Shown piece after piece: positions 21,250-32,039 of a stretch of DNA of 64,000 bases; the first letter of the stretch is position 1, and every line of letters starts with the position of its first letter. The notes below the pieces were generated by a model. The model had not been told where the DNA came from. It made no database searches and saw only the letters and a program-made list of their open reading frames with translations. Position numbers and translations under genes: made by a program. Source of the DNA: Progne subis subis (taxonomy: Eukaryota > Chordata > Aves > Passeriformes > Hirundinidae); contig JAKJHU010000538.1 of NCBI GenBank assembly GCA_022316685.1, forward strand, positions 87,841 to 151,840. Reading direction: 5' to 3'.

Positions 21250-22090
21250 GTGGTGCCCTGCAGTCCCGGGGACAGTGAGCGCCTTGAATGGTCCACACAA
21301 CTGTCTTGCAACATACATAAACCCCGCTTTCCTCTATATCGGGCTAAGGATATCCCTGGCCTCCTTTGTGGCAAGGGCACATTGTCCTATTTTGCAAAGC
21401 TGCTTTCCAGCCAATCGACCTCCAGCATGTACTGGTGCATGGGGCTGTGCCTCCCCAGGTGCAGGACTTGTGTATCCACAGGTTCCTCGGGTGGTCTCAA
21501 AACAGATTGTTTCCTATGATGGAAGGGACTTTGTTCCCCAAGTCCCTGCCTTGAGGTTCAGGGTCTCAAGAAGTTTGGTAACTGTGCCAGTGAAAACAAA
21601 GGAAAATGACTTGCCGAGTACCACAGCCTGGCCACTAGACCTCCTGGCTTATTTATCAGCAAGGGGGAGTGGAGGTGGGTTGGCGTACGCTTTCTTTAGT
21701 CTTATTTTCTGACCAATGCACCTGTGGAAGCCCATCTTATGATTCTTTACATCCCCTGCCAAATACAGATCCAGCTTTGCCTTAGCTTTTCTGATCCCAT
21801 CCCTACAGACCTTGGCAGCATCTTTAGATTCTTCCCAGAGTGCGTGTCCCTGCTTCCACTACCTATGCATTTCCACTTCATGCTTCAGCTCAACCAGAAG
21901 AGAAGGCCCTTACTCAGCAACGCTCATCTCCTGCCTAATTTGCCTGATTTCTTACATCGACCTCATCTTCCTAATCTGGTGGCCTATAGGAGATACCAAC
22001 CACAAGGTTTCCTTTGTTGGCTTGTGTGGGATGATGACCACAGAGCCAGCCAAGGTCTAAGGCTTACTATATATGGCCTAAACCGTGTAC
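21250..22090 (-). mobile_element. CR1 LINE ORF2 fragment (unit 1)
   Basis: The minus strand encodes scraps of CR1 ORF2: VVGISYRPPD (endonuclease end, about 22010), then WEESKDAAKVCRDGIRKAK and GDVKNHKMGFHRCI (about 21840-21740), the linker before the RT domain. Weaker matches continue to about 21400. Stops and internal deletions make it inactive. The long plus-strand frames here (21221-21712, 21724-22200) are antisense to it. Confidence 0.72.
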
Positions 22091-23085
22091 CCTCCACGTT
22101 ATCTTTCCTGATGGAGATCCACATAGCTGACGTCAAGAAAGGACAATGCGGCCGAAGAAGGAGTTCAAGGACAGCTAGGATAGGCGTCTTTTGGCTCTGA
22201 TGAACAGCATGATATGGAAAGAAGTCTTAAGCTTGGAACTTTGAAGGACACCAAGGCCAAAAAAGGAACCTTTGCCTGATTAAGGGTCATTTAAGTATTA
22301 AAACGCACACTCATGCATATGCTAATAAGCTTACTGAAGTACATGCTACCACATATATGATTATATTACTCAGCTCTCCAATTAGATCATGCTATACGTA
22401 AGGAGGAGAAGGCTGGGCTGTGTATAACGAGGGTAGAAATTTCAGCTAGGTAGCAGGAATTCCCAGGAGATGTCGGAGACAGTTGCCGATCTGTTCTCTT
22501 CTCCCTCCTCTGAAGTGGGGGCACCCTCTTGGGAAGGTTCTACATTCCATTGCTATTATTAGTATTGCATGGATTAGCACGATGTTATTAGAGCTCTACC
22601 ACAGTTAGTGCGTTTCTCAACAGCAATTCCAAATCTCTATTTCTGTAACTTCAGAAAACCACTCTATTCCTGAATCTGCGCTCGCAAAGGTTCTTGGAGA
22701 ATGCAACCAGATTCACAGTGCTGAACTGGTTGTAATCGGAAACTAAGCCTAACCCCACTCAGTCCCTCTGATCTTGAAGGACCAGCTGGAACGCAAGGGG
22801 ATTTATTTTCCGCCAAATGTCTTACTCTTAACGCAACAGCTTGGCCTCTAATTTTCACCCATAAATTCTCAACCTGTTCATCGCTGTTTTTCTAAGACAG
22901 CTCTGTAGAGGAAATCCCTCTTATTTTTGGTTTACCTAGAGGGTCACCTCTGCCTCTCCTTACTTTTGACCAGTTTATAGCCATTGATTGCGGAGCTCCA
23001 GTCATTGAGTTGTCCCAGCACATTTTTACTATAGCGATGACATTGTGTCCTTGGGTGACTTTATGATGCTTGTATCCCCAATCGT
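22091..23085. other. unique non-coding DNA shared by both units
   Basis: Matches 46364-48395 in unit 2 apart from two LTR insertions there, then continues at 56128. No gene or repeat recognised. The integration target of the unit 2 provirus is GGTCAC at about 22943. Confidence 0.6.
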
Positions 23086-23089
23086 CTGT

Positions 23090-23700
23090 TCTGTTTGTGC
23101 TGTATATTGAGTCCTGTGCCTTTAAGACTAGTTCTGGGAGCAAAGGAGAAGCAAGAAGAAGCAAAGAGTTTGGTTTGAGAAAACCGCTTGACTCCTCCAC
23201 ATTCTTCTCCGGACTAGGTGTTCGGCTGAGGCTCGGAGAGACTGCAGGACAGAGATCTTTTTGCTTTTAGTTAGCTTTAGCTAGCTAAGGCAGAGAAGTT
23301 CCCTAGACTGTTTTTTTTTATCTTTTTCTTAGGACTGTTTAAACCTGCTCTAGACTGAAAAAACCAGGGGGGCACCGGGGGGCTTGCACCTACGGCCCAC
23401 CAGGGCCTAGACTTTGGCATTTTCCAGCAGCGCTGGAGGGACTGGGACTGATAAGAGACTGAGAGAAAGCCGAGCTACACCTACGGCGAGAACTTTCTCA
23501 ATTTGCCATCTCACTCCAGAATGAGAGGTTTTATTGTTTCATATTATTCATTCTTTGTACTTGCGGGCACTTTGTTAAGTAAAATAGTTTTTTCCACTTT
23601 TCTCTGAGGAAGTTCTTTCCCAGACCGGTTAGGGGAAGAAGCCGTTTAAGTTTGCTCCCCAGAGGGACCACATTCAGGGGTTTTCTCCCAAATTTGCCCT
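23090..23700 (+). mobile_element. LTR-like sequence (unit 1), edges unclear
   Basis: Holds blocks I associate with an avian ERV LTR: CCTTTAAGACTAGTTCTGGG, GGTGTTCGGCTGAGGCTCGG, AGTTAGCTTTAGCTAGCTAA, and a T-rich 3' part. Directly followed by RNase H sequence, so either a solo LTR insertion or a deletion joins them. Confidence 0.4.
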
Positions 23701-23709
23701 AAACCTAAT

Positions 23710-24405
23710 GCTCTGTGGGGTTGGCTGGAAAGGTGGAAAAAGGCCAACTGGCAGCGTTGGTGGGAAACCAATTTGGGCTGCAGATGAGTGGAAGGACATT
23801 GCCACTCGGGTAGAGAAGCTACCTGTGAAAGTCTGCCAGGTAGATGCCCACGTCCCCAAGAATTGGGCTAATGAGGAGCACCGAATCAACGAGCAGGTAG
23901 ATCAGGCTGCAAAGATAGAGATGTCAAAGATAGACTTAGATTGGCAACACAAGGGACTCATTTCAAGAACAGCCTTATAAACACCTGGGCTAGAGAACAT
24001 GGCATTGAGTGGGCGTACCATATTCCTTATCATGCGCCAGCAGCCGGGAAAGTTGAACGGTGCAATGGCCTGCTTAAAATCTCCTTGAAGGCAATAGGTG
24101 GGGGGACTTTCAAGAACTGAGAGATTAATTTAGCAATGGCCACCTGGTTAGTGAACACTCAAGGTTCCACCAACCGAGCAGGTCCCGCCCAATCTGAGCC
24201 CCTGAGAACAACAGATGGAGATAAGGTTCCAGTGGTACACATGAGAGGTATGCTGGGAAAAAATGTTTGGATTAATTCTGCCTCCAACAAAGACAATCCC
24301 ACCCGTGGGGTTGTTTTCGCTCAGGGACCTGGTTGCACATGGTGGGTGATGCAAAAGGATGGAGACACCCGATGCATATCTCAAGGGGCCCTTGTTTTAG
24401 GGTGA
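23710..24405 (+). pseudogene. ERVL-like element c: end of RNase H and C-terminal integrase, with internal deletion (unit 1)
   Basis: The first part (23708-23957) has VGGKPIWAADEWKDIA and CQVDAHVPKNWANEEH, an ERVL-type RNase H end. It then jumps inside LDWQHKG to GTHFKNSLINTWAREHG and HAPAAGKVERCNGLLK (integrase core end), finishing with GPGCTWWVMQKDG and a stop at 24403. About 1.2 kb present in unit 2 (zinc-binding and most of the core) is missing here, with a GGGA at the junction. Further stops occur near 24120. Confidence 0.8.
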
Positions 24406-24507
24406 ACACTGTGACTGTGTCTGTATCCATATCCACATGTATATATGTATATAATTTAAAGGTTTAAATTTAATATAATATCTTGGTATGGGGAAAAATT
24501 CAGGGTA

Positions 24508-24936
24508 TGTTGTAGTGCATTAAGTGGGTTTATATTGTGTTTCATTTTTATATTGGGTTTTGTAATGTTTTCTTCTATATCCCCTGTTCCCCTTAGAAAC
24601 TGTATCACGTGGTTTGTCCCTGCTCAGCCGTGCCCATCCTCCCACACTGGAATGTAACCCAACTCTGCTCCACTCCCACCTTGTCCCTGATTGGGTAGTG
24701 GCTTGTACCTGCCTCTAGGCTAGGGCCTGTCCGCTGGATAAAAGCCCTGGGATGGAGGCAGGGCAGTCTCTTTTGCATGGGAACGGGGATGAGGAAGGAG
24801 CTACTGGGATCTGGACTCTGCAGGGGCAAGACCCCCAAAAATAAAGCCGTGATTTTCCCCCCCCCCGGAGCAAAGAGCAGACTCTCTTTCCTTTTGCCAT
24901 CGACGGATGTCTGGGTCTCTCTAAAGAACCGCCACA
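24508..24936 (+). mobile_element. 3' LTR of ERVL-c (unit 1)
   Basis: TGTTGTAGTGCATT to GAACCGCCACA, 429 bp, about 100 bp after the integrase stop. TATA-like GATAAAAG (about 24740) and AATAAA (about 24841), then a C10 run. Confidence 0.78.
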
Positions 24937-24947
24937 GGGGTATATAA

Positions 24948-25681
24948 TGTTGGGGGTTAGGTTTGTTCCTTTTTTTTTTTCCTTTAGAATTTTTCCCCAT
25001 AAGTTGCTAAGAGACTAAGTACTGATGCTTAGAGGGTACTTGACCCACACAAAAGGCCGAAGTCAGGAGGGGGAAAATCACATGAGTTTTGGGGGAGGGA
25101 AAAGGATAGGCCTGGGAGAGCTTAGGGTTCTTCCTGCCCTCAGCATCGGAGAGGACGGTCAGGCTGCTGTTTCCTGCAGGAGGAGTCCACTGTCAACAGA
25201 AAGTCCGGTCCTGAGAAATCTACCATCATCTGCTTCTGTCCCCAGGAATTCAGAGCCCCTTTGCCTGCCCTGCTGGAGCTGGGCCAGCCCTGGCCAGCTG
25301 TCACGGCTTCTTCAGCACTGCTCACTTTGCCGGGACACCCCCTCTGCCTACCGGGACATATCCTGCTGTCCCAGCCACCAGCCTGGGAATTTCCAACGTT
25401 CCAGCTTAGTGCTCTTGGAGTCCCAGGAGATCAGACCGCCCCAGGCTTTGTGAAACAAAGCCTCTCGAGGTTCTTGCTTCTGTTTATTATTAATGCTGTA
25501 GTTGTTGTTGTTTGTTTGCCTTGTTATACTTACTAGTAAAGAACTGGTTTTCCTTTCCCCATAGCCCGGCCTGAAAAGCCTCTTCTAAATTATAATAACT
25601 TGGAGGGAGGGCATTAGAATTCACCATTCCTAGAGAGGCCCCGCCCCTCTCTAGCAGATACCTGTCTTTCAAACCAAGACA
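24948..25681 (+). mobile_element. LTR of the TGTTGGGGG...CCAAGACA family (unit 1)
   Basis: 734 bp with inverted ends. No TSD seen (left TATAA, right GCAAG). Same family as 29896-30577, 47288-48066 and 57371-58170. Confidence 0.75.
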
Positions 25682-25782
25682 GCAAGAAACGGGCACCAAA
25701 GGCAACAAACTGGTTTGCCTGGAGGCTGGGCTAATAAGCAGCCAAAACTGCCTGAACACAGCAGAAAATCCGACTAAGAGTC

Positions 25783-26569
25783 TGTTACGTGATGGTCATG
25801 GGCTGGAGGCAGGCACACGACAGTACATGCCGCGGGTCATCAGGAAACAGCCTGTTTTATAGTTCAGTGCTTCTTTTTCAGGGTGTGGAGGCTGTTAAGC
25901 CAGACAGTGTTAATACAAACACACTCCCCTGGAGAGAAACCAGACAGTAATATAAACAAGGCCCCTTGGAAAGGGAGCAGTTGGGCCAGACAGAATATAA
26001 ACACAACTCCCTAAAGGAGAAACCCTGGCAAACAGCTCTCTGTTATGGTGAAGGAATGTGTTAATCAGTTATACCCCACTGGTTCTTTTTTACCCCAGCC
26101 GATTGGTCCGTTTTGTATCCTTCCCCTGATTGGTCCCTTTTCCAATTCTTCTCACAATTGGCCAAGTTGTGAAACCCAAACCCTAGCTACCCTATATAGT
26201 CCCACTCACCTTGGGCTCTCGGGCTCTTTTCTGCTCCCGACCTGTGGAATAAAGAAGCTTTCCTGGAGATCGGAAAGACCCCGTCTCACTTTTATTCCTG
26301 CATCACCCGGGCTGGCAAACATGGCTCTGCTGCTCGGGCAGCTCCTCAAAGAGCAAATCACTCTGCACCTGAGAGTGCACTAGAGAGCAAATCACTTTGC
26401 ACTTTACAGTGCTCCAAAGAGAGAAATCACTTTGCACCTAAGGGTGCACAGAGAGCTGAATCACTCTCCGTCTGAGTGTGTCTGTGCCTCCGTTGATCTA
26501 GGTGTCTTTTTAAAGACGTTTCTAGCCAGGATGGTCACGGCACCTTCACCACCGGACCAGGCTGTGACA
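25783..26569 (+). mobile_element. 5' LTR of betaretrovirus-like element 2 (unit 1)
   Basis: TGTTACGTGATGG to GGCTGTGACA, 787 bp. CCAAT-type ATTGG boxes (26100-26135), TATA (TATATAG, 26193-26199) and AATAAA (26248-26253) lie in the right order. The primer site follows two bases later. Confidence 0.82.
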
Positions 26570-26571
26570 AG

Positions 26572-26589
26572 TGGCACCCAATGTGAGGC
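26572..26589 (+). promoter_or_regulatory. primer-binding site, lysine-tRNA type
   Basis: TGGCACCCAATGTGAGGC matches the lysine-1,2 site TGGCGCCCAACGTGGGGC at 15 of 18 positions. Confidence 0.7.
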
Positions 26590-26888
26590 AAACACCTCAG
26601 TTTCCCCTCAAGAAGCATCTCCATCTAGCTCTGGCTGCTGGACTTCAAGCTGGTTTTGGTTAGCCACTTCCCCAAGGGGAACCATCTGTGTTTTAGCATG
26701 TGCTACCCGCGGGGCACCGATCGGGACCCTCAAGACCATCGGACGAGGACCGACCAGTTTGGGTGACCACTCCTTAGCAGTTTTCAGTTGACCCAGTCAG
26801 CGCCATTGGGCGAAGCAAAATTGTAAGTTTTTAGGGCACTGTCCCTCCTCTTTCAGGTCTTTTCTTTGTTTTTTTTCCTTTTACTGCT

Positions 26889-27453
26889 TGTGAAAAGTGC
26901 ATATTATATGGCTCTAAGCAAGATATTTACTATATGTGTTGTGTTGTGTTGATGGTTGGTGTTGTATTAATAGTTTGATAGTATGGTAAATGTAGTTTTG
27001 TAGTTAAAATGTAGTTTTTATGTACTAACCACAGGAAAACCTAAATCTTTCAGAGAAAAAAAGAATTTACTACCTCCTTATCAGAAGAAACCAACTCCTC
27101 CTCTCTCTCTCAGCCTTGAGGATGCCATAAAGATTAAAAAAGAAAAAAAAAATAAAAATTGATACTAACCAGAGACGATTCTTTGTTTGAATGGAATTTA
27201 TACATCATGTATGAAATGTATGAATATTCAACAGGCTATTGCTTTTAAGAGATAATCCTTTGTTAACGGGGGTCCTTCTCCGGAGCTTTTTTGCTCGGGG
27301 AGGCACCCAGACGTCTGTAACTTTGTTTTTATTGTCTCGTATTGTCCTAACTCTAAAATTGTTCAATTTTTTTACTCTAATTCTATTTTTATAACCATCT
27401 TATTTACTATTAAACTTTTAAAATTTTAAAACAAGTGATTGGCGTTTTTCACA
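26889..27453 (+). mobile_element. solo LTR in the leader of betaretrovirus-like element 2 (unit 1)
   Basis: TGTGAAAAGTG to GTTTTTCACA, 565 bp, with perfect 8-bp inverted ends and a 5-bp TSD CTGCT (26884-26888, 27454-27458). In unit 2 the same LTR at the same left target site is followed by a proviral interior. Confidence 0.92.
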
Positions 27454-27481
27454 CTGCTGAACGGGGAGTGGAGATTTTGGT

Positions 27482-28342
27482 ATGGGAAACAAGCTTAGCA
27501 GACCATCTCTCACCCCATCCGAGCGAGACATTTATATCAAAGTTCAAAATACCCTTGTTGTGGGAGATTTTAAGTTTAGTAAAGGGGACCGGAAACATTT
27601 CATTCATTTTGTGTTCAGGTTTTTTCCTAACACAAACCCTGATTCAGCTCTTTCTGACTCTTTTTGGGACAACGTGGGGAAGCAGTTGAATGTTGTGCAG
27701 TTAAATGGGGATCTTTCTGTTGCTAAATTTTTCCCGCTGTTTCAGTTAATAGTTAATTCTTTTGAAAAGGAGGGAATTGGCTTGGGGAAAAATTTGGGTG
27801 CTTCAGGAAATGTTAATGGGTCCCCGTTAAAGACCCTTTCCCCTTTTCCCTCCCCCCATGTCCCTAAACGCTTTTCCCTGCCTCAGAGTGGGTCAGCAGG
27901 CGGTTCCCGCGACTCTGCGCCGGGTTGCCACCGTCTCCCGGTTGTCTCCCGATCCCCTTTCTCCCCTTCCTAGGGCAGCACTGGCCATGCTGTGCTGGAC
28001 CTTCCCCTCAACCTCCTACCTATACCCAATTACCTGAGTTTATCCCCTCCACAAGTTCCTAGTTCACAAGTTCTATGTCCCCAAAATGGCACCAGCAACA
28101 TGGCCAGCCCTGCCATTTTGTCTTCCCTCAGCCCAAGTTTTCCCGCCCTTCAGACCCAAAATGGCCACCCTTCAGTTCCTCCTCCGCCCTTTCCCGTGCA
28201 CACCATTGCGCATGCGCCCACCATCGTGCCCAGCTCCTCCCCTTTCCCTTCATCCCCTGCATCATTGGGTGAAACCACGGCGGGCCCCTCCCTCTCTTCC
28301 AGGAATGCTCCTGACATCGGAAACACCAACTGTTTAGTTTGA
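27482..28342 (+). pseudogene. betaretrovirus-like gag, matrix and proline-rich region (unit 1)
   Basis: Gag forms the virion shell; this is its N-terminal part. ATG at 27482 gives MGNKLSRPSL, a myristoylation-type start, and SFWDNVGK, close to the provirus gag at 49343 (MG.RLSR, SFWDDVGK). The first frame runs 163 codons. A second frame (27992-28342) carries a proline/serine-rich stretch. The break near 27980 and the absence of capsid make it a remnant. It belongs with the LTR 25783-26569. Confidence 0.75.
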
Positions 28343-28867
28343 TTATAATTTAAGCAATTTGAGACTTTAATTTGAGAAGAAACAGCTCAAAAGCCTTGTT
28401 AAAATGAGTCTATAATAAAAAACAACCCGAGACTAGAAACAGGACTTTTAAGACAGAGTGGGGTGAAGGATGTGCAGTCTGGAGAACAAAGAAATACTTT
28501 GTAACATCAGAGAGAGAGGAACTCCACAGGACAAGTTGTAACATACCTCCAATAGCAGCAGAAACAAACAAAAAAAAAAAAAAAACCAGAGCAAAGCAAA
28601 TCAAAAAGTAAAAAAAAACAGAGCGCCAACCAAGTACAAGTAAAAGAAAAGCATGCTTTGGTAATCCCAAAAAGCAGTCTATTCCTCACACTGACCCTAA
28701 GAAGCAGAGCGAGACCAATCCGGAAGGTTCAAAAACTGCTTTCCCCCCTGAGAGGAATGACAAGATTTGTCTTTACAAACAAGCCCTGGGTCTGCTGGTA
28801 GATAAAACTAGCACTGAGAGATATGAGAAACAATGGGATGGATTCTACTGACTGATGAATGGAAAAT
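28343..28867. other. A-rich stretch after gag, unassigned
   Basis: Contains A-runs (A15 near 28570) and short degenerate frames. Could be decayed gag; nothing firm. Confidence 0.35.
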
Positions 28868-29545
28868 GTAATAAATACGATGGACCAAATTCTATAAATC
28901 AAAATTTAGAATTTTATTGAGAGACAAAATGACAGTCTCTGATAGCCACAATTAAAAGGACAGCGTCGAGCCCGGGATTGGAGCTGGGTGAACGCAGTAA
29001 CACACTCTGTCAGTATGTCACCCCCCAAGTCCACATTTCTGGTTTGGAGCTGTCTCTTTTTATACAGTGGATCGCTGAGAGAAAATCGGGGCTCCGAGGT
29101 TCCCTCTTCTGAGGCAGCCTCATTAGATATTCATGTTCGGGTTCTGGTATTTTGAAAGGATTTGCTCGGGGAGACTGTCCTTAATTGTCGTGTCCAGGTG
29201 CTGTGCAGAGATGTTAATGTCGGGAGGAGACGGATGAGATATCGATCTGATGTAATCATTTGGTTCTCCAGGTTCTCCATCTCCCTTTTCCGTTGTCTTT
29301 GTTCTCCTCTTAACGATTCCCGGCAGAGGTATCCTCGTGTCCCTTTTCGTGTAATTCTTAGCATAGTTTTCTCGTGTCCCTCCTGTGTAATCTCTGGCAA
29401 AAGGAAATTCCTTGTACCCCTCTCTGTGCAGCTTTCGTCTCAGTTAACCCATAGTATATTTGATTAGAAATAAAACTTATATTTATAGGGGGTGAATTAC
29501 ATCTTATAACTTTTAACACAAATTAACTTTAGGACATATATCACA
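28868..29545 (-). mobile_element. LTR, same family as 6537-7305
   Basis: Minus strand TGTGATATATGTCC to TTATTACA, 678 bp, with TATAAAAAG and AATAAA on the minus strand. TSD not clear. Confidence 0.72.
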
Positions 29546-29591
29546 GAAAAGAAGAAATTTGCCTTTACAAACAAACTGTAGGTTTGTTTAT

Positions 29592-29895
29592 AAATGCAAT
29601 TGAATATTGAAAGATGAAAGTAACACTGGGGAAAAACCCATAAATCCCATAAGAATTAAAAATTAGGGGGGTTATACATTAAAAGGGGAATCTTAGGTCT
29701 TAGGCGTTTTGGGAAGTCTGTACCTCTCAAGTACCTCAGCCAATGGGGAAAGTGAGAGGGAAATGCAGGCGGAAAATTAGGATAAAAAGGAGGCTGCGTC
29801 CTCCAAAAAACTGAGAGACCCCAGGGGAAATGCCCCATGGCCTCTCCCTTTATTCAAATAAAGTAAAAGGACTCCTCTGTCTCCTTTTTGGACAT
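29592..29895 (+). mobile_element. possible short LTR
   Basis: TATA-like GATAAAAAGG (about 29780) and CAAATAAAG (about 29855) 75 bp apart, ending TTTTTGGACA at the next LTR. Left edge uncertain. Confidence 0.4.
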
Positions 29896-30577
29896 TGTTG
29901 AGGGTTAAGTTTCCTGTAGAGTTTTTTCCCCCCCCATAAGTTGCTAGGAGACTAAATACTAGTAGTTAAAGGGTGCTTGACCTGGACAAAAGGGAGTTGA
30001 TCACTTAGTTTTGGGGGAGGAAAAAAAGCTCCCGGAGAGCTGAGGGTGGGGAGCTCGCTGCTTTCGGTTTTCCAGGGAGCACGGTCGGGCGACTGCTAGC
30101 TGCGTGGAGTCCACGGTTAACAGAGGAATCTGGTCCTGGGAATTCTACCATCTGTTGGAGCGCCCAGGAATTCGGAGTTTCTTCGTTGCCCCGCTGGATT
30201 TTGGGTCAGCCCGGGACCAGCCGCTGCGGGTTCTCCAGTACTGCCCACTTCACCTGCCAGGACAGCCCCCTGCCTGCCGAGGACAATCCACCGCTTTTCC
30301 AGCCATCAGCGCCGGAGTTTCCACCGTTTGCCCCTCGGGGTTCTTGGTTCTCTTTATTATTATTATAATTGCTGTTGTTGTTTGTCTGTCCTGTTATATT
30401 TACTAGTAAAGGACTGTTATTCCTTTCCTCATAGCTCTGACTGAAAAGGTTTTTGTTGTTTTTTTTTTATTTTAATCTTCCAAATCATAATAACATGGAG
30501 GGAAGGGATTGGAATTCCCCATTCCTAGAGAGGCCCCGCCTCTCCTTAGCAGATGCCTGTCTTTTCAAACCAAGACA
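29896..30577 (+). mobile_element. LTR of the TGTTG...CCAAGACA family
   Basis: TGTTGAGGGTTAAG to TTCAAACCAAGACA, 682 bp. It abuts ERVL-a pol on its right. Confidence 0.78.
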
Positions 30578-32039
30578 CCACCCTAGCACCAGTAGTCAGG
30601 GCGCCAGGAGGACTTGTGCTCCTGTGCCAATCATCTACAAGGTGGCATGGACTCCTTCACAGGCTGACAAGATTTCCTTCTCTGTTGGGGTGTTGTTGGC
30701 TTTGGACCCTCTGTAACTTTGGCTCCAGAATTGCAGTGGTTGACGCTGAGTCTCATCAGGCACCTTCTGCCAAAGGCTCCAGGACAGACCACTGTTCCCG
30801 GCTGCAGAATAGAGCATATTCTTCACCTCTGGTCCTGTCCTGACTGGGCCAAGGGCTATCGCATGAGCAATCTCCTGCTTGAGATCTGGGCGAAGGCTTG
30901 TTGCTGTTCAGGGCCCCAGTGGAAATCATTCTTTTTGCATGTTACCAGGTAAAGAAGGCTCACAATCTGGCTGTACTCAGGGAATGTGCATTTTCCGGAA
31001 ACCTATGGCACCTAAGAAGGCTTGAGTTTCCTTCTTGCTGGTTGGTAGAGATATCATTGTGATCTTATTGATGACCTCAGTGGGAACCTCACACCGTCCA
31101 TCTTGCCACTTTACTCTCAGGAACTGGATCTCTCGGGCATGTCCCTTGACTTTACTCTTTTTGATGGTGAAGCCGACTTCCAGGAGAATCTGGATGATTT
31201 TTTTCTCCTTTCTTAAATACTTCTGCTGCCGTGTTCCCCCACACAATGATGCCACCAATGTACTGCAGATGTTCTGGAGCCTCACCCTTTTCCAGCGCAG
31301 TCTGGATCAGTCCATGGCAGATGTTGGGACTGTGTTTCCATCTCTGGGGCAGTGGGCTTCCAGGTGTACTGCCCTCCTCTCCAGGTGAGGGCAAACTGAG
31401 GCCTGCACTTTGTTGCCAGAGGAATGGAGAAAAATGCACTTGCAAAGTCAATAGTGGAATACCACTTCGCTGCCTTGGAATCCAGCTCATACTGGAGCTC
31501 CAGCATGTCTGGCACAGCAGGGCTCAGCGGTGGAGTTACTTCATTCAAGCTACGACAGTCCACTGTCAATCTCGATTCTCTGTCTGACTTGCGCACAGGA
31601 CAAATGGGGCTGTTGAAGAGTGGGCCTTGAGGACCCCCCCCCCATGGCTCTCCAGCTCACAGATCATCTTGTGGATGGGGATCATGGCATCTTGATTTTT
31701 CCAGTACTGCCAGCAGTGCACTGTCAAGGTGGAAGTTGGTACTTATTGTTCCTCCACCCTCAGCAGTCCAACTGCAGAAGGATTCTCTGACAGTCCAGGC
31801 AAGGTGTTCAACTGCCTAACGCCCTCTGCCTCCACAGCAACTATCCTAAAAGCCCACCTGAGTCCTTTTGGGTCTTTGAAATAGCTGCTCTAGAAGAAAT
31901 CTATGCCCAGAATACACAGGGCCTCTGGGCCAGTCACAATTGGGTGTTTCTTCCACTCCTTCTCAGTCAAGCTTACCTCGGCTTCCAACAGGGTCAACTG
32001 CTGCGATCCCTGTCACCCCAACAATAGAAACGGGTTCTG
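30578..32039 (-). pseudogene. ERVL-like element a: RT, connection and protease end
   Basis: Minus-strand frames include the RT start (RLTVDCRSLNEVTPP, STIDFASAFFSIPL, 31596-31282), then LQYIGGIIVWG, QFLRVKWQDG and TSKKETQAFLGAIG (to about 30980), then TPTEKEILSACEG (about 30665). The catalytic YxDD box reads YIGG (31262-31251), so both metal-binding aspartates are lost. Frames change several times. This is the pol half of the element whose gag-protease part continues at 32040-34590. Confidence 0.8.

Larger units (their letters stand above)
2063..32039. repeat. HINTW-bearing tandem amplicon, unit 1
   Basis: The sequence starting at 2063 recurs almost unchanged from 32040 at a constant offset of 29,977 rising to 29,990. 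This covers ERVL elements a and b, HINTW and its flanks. By eye the units differ by isolated substitutions and one-base homopolymer changes through the first 13 kb. Unit 1 differs by carrying a second HINTW block (about 15.43-21.1 kb), lacking a full betaretrovirus-like provirus, and having a deletion in ERVL-c integrase. The left edge at 2063 is the border of an inserted provirus, so the true unit probably continues left of the window. Confidence 0.9.

Noticed and set aside
21221..22200. Plus-strand frames of 163 and 158 codons, intact in both units
   Set aside because: They are antisense to a CR1 ORF2 fragment; conservation follows from recent duplication.
26572..27481. LTR of about 1.7 kb running from 25783 to 27453
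   Set aside because: A lysine-type primer site follows TGTGACA at 26569, and a separate LTR with its own inverted ends and TSD explains 26889-27453.
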